64,000 bases of DNA from UBA7672 sp047601145. GTDB lineage: Bacteria; Pseudomonadota; Alphaproteobacteria; Caulobacterales; Hyphomonadaceae. The DNA lies in the NCBI GenBank assembly GCA_047601145.1, contig JASGJW010000003.1:1044903-1108902 (forward strand), given 5' to 3'. Below, in pieces: positions 51,656 through 64,000 of the stretch (position 1 is its first letter; each line of letters begins with the position of its first letter). The notes beneath the pieces are model-generated. The model did no database searches, had not been told where the DNA came from, and saw only the letters and a list, made by a program, of their open reading frames with translations. The position numbers and the translations under genes were made by a program.

Positions 51656-53263
51656 ATGATCCCGCGTTCTGGCGCGATGGCCGCCCTGGCATTGCTGGCT
51701 TGCGGCATGGCAGCGGCGCAGGACGCGCCAGCCTTCACGTCCGCAATCACCCAGCACGAGATCAAGCTGCAGAAGCGCACGCTTTCCTATTCGGCCGAGG
51801 CGGGCCTGATGCCGATCCGCTCAGCGGACGGGTCGAGCCTGATCGCGGACATGTCCTACGTCGCCTATTCACTGCCAGCGAAGCCGGGCGTGATGCGGCC
51901 CGTGGCGTTTATCTGGAACGGCGGTTCGGGCGCGAACACGACGCCACTGCATTATGGCGCGTTCGGGCCGAAGCGGCTGGCGGGGAACGCGCTCAAAGCG
52001 AATGAAGGCACGCTGCTCGATGTCGCCGACCTCGTCTTCATCGATCAGACCGAGACAGGCTTCGGCCGCTATGCGCCGGGCGTCAGCCATCGTCCCTACC
52101 TCAACCAGCCGCAGGATGCGCGTGCGTTCGGCACATTCATCGAGACGTGGCTGCGCGATCATGGCGGCGCGGAACGGCCGACCTTGCTGATCGGCGAAAG
52201 CTATGGCGTGAAGCGGGCGCAGCTGGTCACGGAAGACCTGATGAGGCGCGGCATCGAGCCGGAGGCGCTGGTTCTGATCTCGGGCTATTCGCTGGTAGGC
52301 AAGCGGCTGGAGCCGGCGGCCGATGGCGCGTTCCGCCTGCCCGGCTATGCGGCGCTGGCGTTCAGGGCCGGCATCCGGGCTGGGGGCGGCGTCGGTACGG
52401 ACGCAGAGGCCCACGATGCGGCGCTCGTCTGGTCGCGCGGCGTGCTGGAAAAATCCCGGGCGGCGGATCCGGAGGCGGCAGCGGATCTTGCGGGCGGTCT
52501 CAAGCGCTTTTTTGGCTACACCGATGCGCAGGTGGCTCAGGTGTTCGCGCCCTATGGGCCGGGCAAGCCCGGACGTGTGCTGGCAGGCCTTGCCTCACAA
52601 CATGCGCCGATGCTGTTCGCTCATATCGACAGCACGATCGCTTACGACACGCGCAAACCGACCTCGGACAATCGCGAGTGGATCTCGCAGGCCATCGTCG
52701 ACGATCTGCGCAAGGATCTCGGGCTTGATCCCAAAGACCGGAAATATGTCGGCCAGGAGTTCGACCAGCGGCCGGTGTGGCTGCCGGCATTCAGCGGATC
52801 GCAGCCGATGAAGGTGTCCCGCGCAGATGGAACGGTGGTCGAGCTCTCGCCGGAGACGGCCGAGCTACTCTTTCCCGAGCTGAAGGACGCAGCTGGTCTG
52901 ATGACCAACCAGCCCGGCATCGCCAAGGCGCCGGCGGACGGGCTCGCCGCGTCCATCGTCAACATGCAGGCGCATTTCGGCGTGTCGCTGTCGATCTCGG
53001 ACAGTCCGATGCCGGAGTTGATGGAGGCCGCGCCCAAGCTACAGCTGTTCGTGATCGGCGGAATGTATGACGACCTTGTCTCGTGCGCCGTTGGCGAAGA
53101 GATGGCGCGGCGCGACCTGCCCGATGACGCCGATCGCATCCGCACGAAATGCTATGCTGGCGGGCACATGATGTATGAGGAAGAGCGCGTGGCTGTGCAG
53201 CTTTCAGCGGACGTGCGCGACTTCATCAAGAACATAAAGTCCGCCGAGGCGGTTACGCCGTGA
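51656..53263 (+). CDS. S10 serine carboxypeptidase family protein
   Basis: 535 residues. Signal peptide (cleavage after GMAAA, about 21). WNGGSGANT (about 87-95) is the substrate-carboxylate motif, GESYG (Ser 182) the nucleophile, IGGMYDDL carries the acid Asp, and CYAGGHMMY the His. A secreted or periplasmic carboxypeptidase of the bacterial S10 branch. An ATG 15 bases earlier is in frame, but AGGAGGGTTGGG makes 51656 the better start. Its last 11 bases overlap the convergent pirin gene. Confidence 0.92.
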   Translation: MIPRSGAMAALALLACGMAAAQDAPAFTSAITQHEIKLQKRTLSYSAEAGLMPIRSADGSSLIADMSYVAYSLPAKPGVMRPVAFIWNGGSGANTTPLHYGAFGPKRLAGNALKANEGTLLDVADLVFIDQTETGFGRYAPGVSHRPYLNQPQDARAFGTFIETWLRDHGGAERPTLLIGESYGVKRAQLVTEDLMRRGIEPEALVLISGYSLVGKRLEPAADGAFRLPGYAALAFRAGIRAGGGVGTDAEAHDAALVWSRGVLEKSRAADPEAAADLAGGLKRFFGYTDAQVAQVFAPYGPGKPGRVLAGLASQHAPMLFAHIDSTIAYDTRKPTSDNREWISQAIVDDLRKDLGLDPKDRKYVGQEFDQRPVWLPAFSGSQPMKVSRADGTVVELSPETAELLFPELKDAAGLMTNQPGIAKAPADGLAASIVNMQAHFGVSLSISDSPMPELMEAAPKLQLFVIGGMYDDLVSCAVGEEMARRDLPDDADRIRTKCYAGGHMMYEEERVAVQLSADVRDFIKNIKSAEAVTP

Positions 53264-54113
53264 CGCCGCCGAACTTTCCGGCCTGGTAGTCGACGATCGC
53301 CTGTCGGATCTCGTCGACTGTGTTCATCACGAATGGGCCGTGCGCGACGACAGGCTCATTGATCGGCTCGCCATGGCCGAAGACGAGGCGCGCATCGCTG
53401 ACCGTCTCGATGGTGAGTTCGCCGCCTTCAAGATCGAGCTCGACGAGATTGTGCTGCGTCACGTCCTGTCCGTTGATGCGGACATTGCCGGATACGAGGT
53501 AGAGAAACACATTGCGGCGCTCGAGGCCGTCGAAGTCGAGACGCGCGCCGGACTGCGCGTCGATCGTGCTCATGAAGTTGCCGGTGACGGAATCGACGGG
53601 TCCTGCATGGCCGTTCCAGGCGCCGGCAATGAGATTGAGGCGCGCCTTGCCGTGCGCGGCTTCGAGCGACGGGATCTGGTCAGCCTGCAGGCCCTGATAG
53701 TTCGGCTTCGTCATCTTGAGCTGAGAGGGCAAGTTCACCCAGAGCTGCAGGATTTCGAGCGGGCCGCCGATGCGCTTGAAGGCGTCGGGCGAGAGTTCTG
53801 CGTGGACGAGGCCGGAGCCGGCCGTCATCCACTGCACGCCGCCGGCGCGAATGACGCTCTCATGTCCGCCCGAGTCGCGATGCATCAGCTCGCCCTCAAG
53901 GATGAAAGTCACCGTCTCGAAGCCGCGGTGGGGATGCGGTCCGAATGGCAGGCCGCGATTATTGGCTGGATAGACCTGCGGCCCGTGATGATTGAGGAAG
54001 AGGAATGGATCCACCTGCCCCACCTTCGGACCAGGCAACGGCCGGCGCGTGACGAGATCAGCGATGTCGTCCCGATGCGAAGGATGGATGGCGCGGATCG
54101 TCTTGTGGGTCAT
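53253..54113 (-). CDS. pirin family protein
   Basis: 286 residues, a bicupin. FGPHPHRGFETVTFILEGELMHRDSGG (about 57-83) and GGVQWMTAGSGLVHAE (about 92-107) hold the metal-binding His, His, His, Glu set of pirins. The C-terminal cupin is FLYLVSGNVRINGQDV onward. Bacterial pirins act as quercetin dioxygenases or redox-sensing partners; role here unknown. Convergent with the S10 peptidase. Confidence 0.95.
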   Translation of the reverse strand: MTHKTIRAIHPSHRDDIADLVTRRPLPGPKVGQVDPFLFLNHHGPQVYPANNRGLPFGPHPHRGFETVTFILEGELMHRDSGGHESVIRAGGVQWMTAGSGLVHAELSPDAFKRIGGPLEILQLWVNLPSQLKMTKPNYQGLQADQIPSLEAAHGKARLNLIAGAWNGHAGPVDSVTGNFMSTIDAQSGARLDFDGLERRNVFLYLVSGNVRINGQDVTQHNLVELDLEGGELTIETVSDARLVFGHGEPINEPVVAHGPFVMNTVDEIRQAIVDYQAGKFGGVTA

Positions 54114-54191
54114 GGCTCATGAGATAGAGGCGGACATGGTGCGCCACAAACGCAAACGGCCCCGCGATCGCTCGCAGGGCCGTTCTTCGTT

Positions 54192-54268
<77 letters not shown>

Positions 54269-54449
54269 TCACCGATTTCAGTTTCCGGTCCGATCCCGGA
54301 AAAAGCCCCAGAAATGACTTCGCGGCCCTATCCGGCCGCTGTGGATGAACCACATCAACCGGCCGAGCCGCGTATCCGCGCATCCGGGGGATGCGAAGAT
54401 CTTGAAGGAGGCCTCGCTCTTTTCAGAGCAACTTGCATTTGGCTTGGCA

Positions 54450-54567
54450 GACCTGGCAGCGATCTACTCTCCCGTGCCTTAAGACACAGTACCATCGACG
54501 CTGGGGGACTTAACGACCGAGTTCGGAATGGGATCGGGTGGGGAACCCCCGCCAAAACCACCAGGTC
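54450..54567 (-). rRNA. rrf: 5S rRNA
   Basis: About 118 bases. Terminal helix GACCTGG / CCAGGTC, the CCCGATCCCATTCCGAACTCGG core and GGTACTGTGTCTTAAGGCACGG are the standard alphaproteobacterial 5S. Ends are estimated from the terminal helix. Confidence 0.95.
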
Positions 54568-54708
54568 AGCAAAGCCAAATGCTACAACAACATGTATCGT
54601 CTAATGATCGTCGATATTTTTGAGTTCTGCGCCAGATCTAAAGACTAAATATCTGGGCGAACTTTCGTTTCGGGCGACATGCTCGTCGCCACGTATGGGT
54701 CTTGAGAG

Positions 54709-57499
<2,791 letters not shown>

Positions 57500-57725
57500 C
57501 TCAACAAAACCCATACGTGGTGAAGAACATGCCCGCCTCTTTGCAGAGGGACCAAGTCTCCCGCGTCCACGTACGGACGGTCAGACGATTAGTTGTTGTA
57601 TTTGGTCTGACCTTGAGCGCTGGGGTACAGCGCCGGTCAGACGGCCTCCTTCACGATGTCAATCCAACCAGCCGGCCGAAGCCAACCAGTCGAAACTGAT
57701 GAGTGGAATGACTGCGAGAAGATCC
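57500..57725. other. spacer between tRNA-Ala and 23S
   Basis: About 225 bases of rRNA internal spacer; it would contain leader stems that pair with the 23S tail. No gene. Confidence 0.7.
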
Positions 57726-57801
57726 TGGTGGAGCCAGACGGGATCGAACCGACGACCTCAAGCTTGCAAAGCTAGCGCTCTCCCAACTGAGCTATGGCCC
57801 C
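57726..57801 (-). tRNA. tRNA-Ala (TGC)
   Basis: 76 bases with CCA encoded. GGGGCCATAGCTCAGTTGGGAG start, anticodon loop TTTGCAA, T arm TCGGTTCGATCCCG. Normal place between 16S and 23S. Confidence 0.97.
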
Positions 57802-57844
57802 ATAGAACCATGCTCGGGAAAAGCCGTACTGACAGAACCAACGC

Positions 57845-57921
<77 letters not shown>

Positions 57922-58099
57922 TCACCCGCGGCAGTTGCCGAGCGCCGGGCTCGCAATCACCTCTCCCCTTCCCTGTTTCAGGACGGCGAGAGGTTCACGG
58001 AAGAGAAACGAGGACGGCGATGAAACCGCCATTTGTTTTGCCGTGACGTCCAACCGAAGTTGGATAGTCCGGCTGCTCAGGAGTCTCGAAGTCCAGTGA
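57922..58099. other. 16S-23S spacer, 16S-proximal part
   Basis: Spacer between 16S and tRNA-Ile. The expected 16S gene does not follow on this strand: the sequence reverses direction at about 58100. Confidence 0.7.
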
Positions 58100-58119
58100 G
58101 GCTGGATCACCTCCTTTTC
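58100..58119 (+). rRNA. rrs: last 20 bases of 16S rRNA, plus strand
   Basis: GGCTGGATCACCTCCTTTTC, the universal 16S 3' end with anti-Shine-Dalgarno CCTCC, but on the opposite strand to the adjoining rRNA operon. No other 16S sequence is present. It belongs to the fold-back loop at the junction. One extra T compared with the usual CCTTTCT. Confidence 0.85.
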
Positions 58120-58276
58120 TAAGGATGTTCGAGAGTGTCCAGTCTCACTGGACTTCGGACCTGCGCGGCCGGACTATCCTTCGGTTGGACGTCACAGGAA
58201 GAACGAATGGCGGTTTCATCGCCGTCCTCGTTTCTTCCGTGAACGAGCCGCATCGGGACCTGTGGGACTCCGGTGA

Positions 58277-58348
<72 letters not shown>

Positions 58349-58391
58349 GGATTCTGTTCTGTCAGTACGGCTTCCCGACGTGGTTCCGTAT

Positions 58392-58462
58392 GGGGCCATA
58401 GCTCAGTTGGAGGCGCTAGCTTTGCAAGCTGGATCATGGGTTCGATCCCGTCTGAGGATCCT
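58392..58462 (+). pseudogene. damaged copy of tRNA-Ala
   Basis: GGGGCCATAGCTCAGTTGG is followed by a deletion of the D-stem 3' side (GAGAGC reduced), and the variable and acceptor regions are altered. The anticodon loop TTTGCAA survives. Confidence 0.85.
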
Positions 58463-58643
58463 CGCGATCGATTCCACTCATCACCTTCGACTCGTCCTGT
58501 TGATTGACATCGTGAAGGAGGCCTGTGTTGACCGGCGCTGTACCCAGCGCTCAAGGTCAGACCGATCCGACGACTAATCATCTAACCAATCGTCCGTACG
58601 TGGACCTTGCTGCTCAAAGACGGCATGTTCTTCGCCAGTTGAG

Positions 58644-61043
<2,400 letters not shown>

Positions 61044-61167
61044 GTTGCGAGACCCATACGTGGCGACGGCGTGTCGCCGTTCAAAAGCAGCCAGATCCTA
61101 GTCTTAGATCTCGGCGCAGAACTCAAAATATCGACGTGTGCGTGTTTGTTGTAGCATTTGGCTTTGC

Positions 61168-61272
61168 TGGCGCCGTCCGCGGGATTCCCGGCCCGTGCCT
61201 CCGAACTCGTCGATTATCCAGGTCCGATGGTACTGTGTCTTAAGGCACGGGAGAGTAGATCACTCCCAGGTC
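61168..61272 (+). pseudogene. degraded copy of 5S rRNA
   Basis: About 105 bases. GGTACTGTGTCTTAAGGCACGGGAGAGTAGATC is intact, the 5' half is altered. Confidence 0.85.
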
Positions 61273-61410
61273 TCTTCAAGCCAATACCGATGAAAAGACG
61301 AGAACTCCGGGATGCACGGATCGCGGCTCCGGCCGGTTAATCATCATCCACGGCGCGCGGATGGGCCACGGAGGTCGTTTCCGGGATCGGACCCGGAAAC
61401 TGAAATCGGT

Positions 61411-61475
61411 GACAGTGGGTGCCGTTGGGCTCATAACCTGAAGGTCCTAGGTTCAAATCCTAGCAGGCCGAACGG
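61411..61475 (+). pseudogene. degraded copy of initiator tRNA-Met
   Basis: The anticodon arm and T arm (GGGCTCATAACC, TAGGTTCAAATCCTAG) survive, but the D arm is missing. Confidence 0.85.
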
Positions 61476-61540
61476 CCCAGAGCGATCGCGGGGCCGTTCG
61501 TTTGTGGCGCACCGTGCTCCACCTCTATCTAAGATGAGCC

Positions 61541-62300
61541 ATGACCCACAAGCGATCCGCGCCATCCATCCTTCGCATCGGACGTCAGGGTCCGCTAGCC
61601 GAAGGTGGGGGTCCATTCCTCTTCCCTGCGACGCGGGCCGCAGGTAGTCCAGTGATTCGCGGCCTGCCGTCGAGACCGCGCATCCCCCACCGCGGCTTCG
61701 AGGCGTAACTTCATCCTTGGGGGCTTGATGCATCGCAAAGTCGGGCGGAGCATGAGAGCGTCATTCGCGCCGGCGGCGTGCAGTGGATGACGGCGGCTCC
61801 GGCCTCGGTCCACACAACCCCGACATCGGCGGCCCGCTCGAAATCCTGCAGGTCTGGGTGAACTTGCCCTCTCGCTCAAGATGACGAACCAGTTGTCGGG
61901 TAAGCCCAGCGCCGATCCCAAGCCGCGCACGGCAAGGCGCGCGTCTGGCTCCACGGCATCCGATGCAGGACCCGTCGATTCCGTCACCGGCAACTTCGTG
62001 GCCGATCGACGCGCAGTCCGGCGCGCGTCTCGACTTCGACGGCCAAGCGCGCGAGATGGCTTTTCTCTACCTCGTATCCGGCAATGTCCGCAACAACGGA
62101 CAGGACGTGACGCAGCACAATCTCGTCGAGCTCAACGATTTCACCGTCGAGCATCACGATGGCGCGCCTCGTCTTCGGCCGTGGCAAGCCGATCGATGAC
62201 CCTGTCGGTAGCAGGCGTCCGTGATGGACAGGATCGACGATCCGACGGCGATCGTCGACTACAAGGTTCCGGAAAGTTGGCGGCGTGGCGGCGGGCAGGT
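61541..62300 (+). pseudogene. degraded copy of the pirin gene
   Basis: Begins ATGACCCACAAG as at 54113, then loses frame repeatedly. Short in-frame islands match the intact protein, for example FLYLVSGNVR-NNGQDVTQHNLVEL around 62050-62130. About 760 bases against 861. Confidence 0.88.
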
Positions 62301-63741
62301 CCTCGGCTCTGTTCTTGATGAAGTCGCGCACGTCCGCTGGAGGCCGCACACGCGCTCCTTCCTCATTGCGTCATGCTGTAGCATTGCGTGCGGAGGTCGA
62401 TGGCGCATCGGGCAGGTGGCGCCACCGTCTTCGCCGACGGCGCGAGAGACAAGGTCGTCATACATTCCGCCGATCACGCTGTAGCTTGGGCGCGGCCTCC
62501 ATCAACTCCCGGCATCGGACTGTCCGAGATCGACAGCGACACGCCGAAATCGCGCCCTGCATGTTGATGGACGCGGCGAGCCCGGTCCGCGGCGGCCTTC
62601 GGCGATGCCGGGCTGGTTGATCAGACCAGCTGCGTCCTTGGCTCGGAAGGGTCGCTCGCCGTCTCCGGCGAGAGCTCGAGCCACCGTTCGTCTCGCGACA
62701 CCTTCATCGGCTGCGATCCGCTGAATGCCAGCAGCCACACCCGGCCGCTGGTCGAACTCCTGGCCTCGTCTTTTGGGATCAAGCCCAAGGGGTGGCTTGC
62801 GCAGATCGTCGACGATGGCCTGCGATCCACTCGCCGTCGTTCGAGGTCGGTTTGCGCGTGTCGTAAGCGATGCGTGCTGTCGATATGAGCGAACGGCGTC
62901 GGCGCATGTTGTGAGGCAAGGCCTGGCGCAGCGGCTGAGGGCTTGCCCGGCCCATAGGGCGCGAACGCGCCACCTGCGCATCGGTGTAGCCAAAAAAGCG
63001 CTAAAGCGCCGCTGCCGCCTGGGATCCGCCGCCGGATTCCTCCAGCACGCCGCGCGACCAGACGATCGTGGGCCTCTGCGTCCGTCAGCCCGGATGCCGG
63101 CCGAACGCCAGCGCCGCGTCGCCGGGCAGGCGACGCGCCATGGCCGCCGGCTCCAGCCGCTTGCCTACCAGCGAGAAGTAGCCGAGATCAGAACCAGCGC
63201 CTCCGCGTCGATGCCGCGCCTCATCAGGTCTTCCGTGACCAGCTGCGCCCGCTTCACGCCGTAGCTCGCCGTCGCGAGGTCGGCCGTTGCCGCACCGCCG
63301 TGACCGCGCAGCCACGTCTCGATGAATGTGCCACGCACACGCACGTGTAGGGACGATGGCTGACGCCCGGCGCATAGCGGCCGAAGCCTGTCTGCTGATG
63401 AAGACGAATAACGATAATGACAGCGTGCCTTCATTCGCTTTCAGCACGTTCCGCCGCTTTCGGCCCGAACGCGCCATAATGCAGTGGCGTCGTGTCGCAT
63501 CAAACGCCACGGGCCGCGTCGCGCCCGGCTTCGCTGGCCGTGAATCCGCAACATGGGTCGTCGCGATCAGGTTGCCGACCCGTCCGCTGAGCGGATCGGC
63601 GTCAGGCCCGCCTCGGCCGAATAGGAAAGCGTGCGCTTCTGCAGCTTGATCTCGTGCTGGGTGATTGCGGGAGCGTGAAGGCTGGCGCGTGCGCCGCTCG
63701 CCCGGCCGTGGGCGGCCATCGCGCCGAAGACGCGGGATCAT
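62288..63741 (-). pseudogene. degraded copy of the S10 peptidase gene
   Basis: Minus strand. The ATG at 63741 and islands such as NHPARDQ-frame and LFGRGGPDADPLSG-frame regions (shifted frames of the intact gene), and FVIGGMYDDLVS-like sequence near 62450, follow the intact order. About 1,450 bases against 1,608. Confidence 0.85.
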
Positions 63742-63857
63742 CCCAACCCTCCTCATGAGGCCCCTCGTCCACGCCACCATGCAATGAACTTGGCGCTTGG
63801 TGTGACGACCCTTCGCGGACCCGCTTGGCGCACTTGCGAGCCAGCCGTCTCGTGCTG

Positions 63858-64000
63858 GCGTGGATGCACCGCATGGGGGAGGGGCTGGCGCCGATCGAGC
63901 TGCTGGCGCTCGTCGTGTGTGGTTTCCGGCCGTCGCTTGACGCTCCGTGACTGTGGTCAAATCCCATATGTCGATTCTGATCGTGCCTAACCTTCACGAT
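63858..64000 (+). pseudogene. degraded start of the DUF2946-like gene copy, cut by the window end
   Basis: TGGATGCACCGCATGGGG onward matches 51483 downward in reverse complement, then CTGACGCTCCGT-like sequence and increasing noise to the end of the window. Confidence 0.75.

Noticed and set aside
62000..64000. Many short ORFs on both strands with peptidase- and pirin-like pieces
   Set aside because: They are frameshifted islands of the intact genes at 51656-54113, so they were entered only as degraded copies.

Overview
The window is about 62% GC and reads as one densely packed alphaproteobacterial chromosome segment. The strongest lineage marker is a complete PhyR-NepR-EcfG general stress response locus, which is specific to Alphaproteobacteria. 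Two TonB receptors, many acyl-CoA and short-chain hydrolase genes and the rRNA operon order (16S-Ile-Ala-23S-5S-fMet) fit a Caulobacterales/Hyphomonadaceae-type organism. That family placement is inference.

Layout. 1-3924: lipid or aromatic catabolism genes (end of a DsbA-fold isomerase, acyl-CoA dehydrogenase, VOC protein, beta-lactamase-fold hydrolase, SDR). 3990-12403: a stress island with small envelope proteins, a lipid kinase/phosphoesterase pair, the kinase-sigma-anti-sigma operon and divergent phyR. Eight promoters of the form GGAAC-N16/17-CGTT point into its transcription units, and a ninth sits far away before a single-domain response regulator (47258-47282). 12529-20954: lipase, tRNA, CadC-like regulator, methyltransferase, then a TonB receptor/hydrolase operon divergent from an unusual tandem TetR protein. 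21484-28235: FAD protein and a TetR-controlled EmrAB-type efflux cluster. 28237-33550: cheW, SIMPL protein, panD, epoxide hydrolase-like protein, a DUF805-SRPBCC fusion. 33704-38466: tandem glycine riboswitch and gcvT-gcvH-gcvPA-gcvPB. 38468-42102: two hypotheticals and Fur-box feoAB, with feoB frameshifted. 42231-46685: a sugar-dehydrogenase lipoprotein and a DevBCA-like exporter. 46875-51487: response regulator, PepSY reductase-like protein, TonB receptor, DUF2946-like protein. 51656-54113: S10 peptidase and pirin. 54192-57921: tRNA-fMet, 5S, 23S, tRNA-Ala and tRNA-Ile, all on the minus strand.

From about 58100 to the end, the sequence turns back on itself. Positions 58144-64000 are a noisy inverted copy of 58100 back to about 51290, in mirrored order. 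The copy is about 14% shorter, every gene in it is broken by many indels, and its rRNA and tRNAs are damaged. I read this as a fold-back chimeric read or amplification artefact left uncorrected at a contig end, not as biology. Genes annotated there are marked as degraded copies. The single-base feoB frameshift should be judged with the same caution.

I did not find a convincing new defence or mobile system. The best biological leads are the EcfG promoter set and its outlying response regulator, the tandem TetR/receptor/hydrolase locus, and a 19-bp perfect palindrome before the DevBCA-like exporter.
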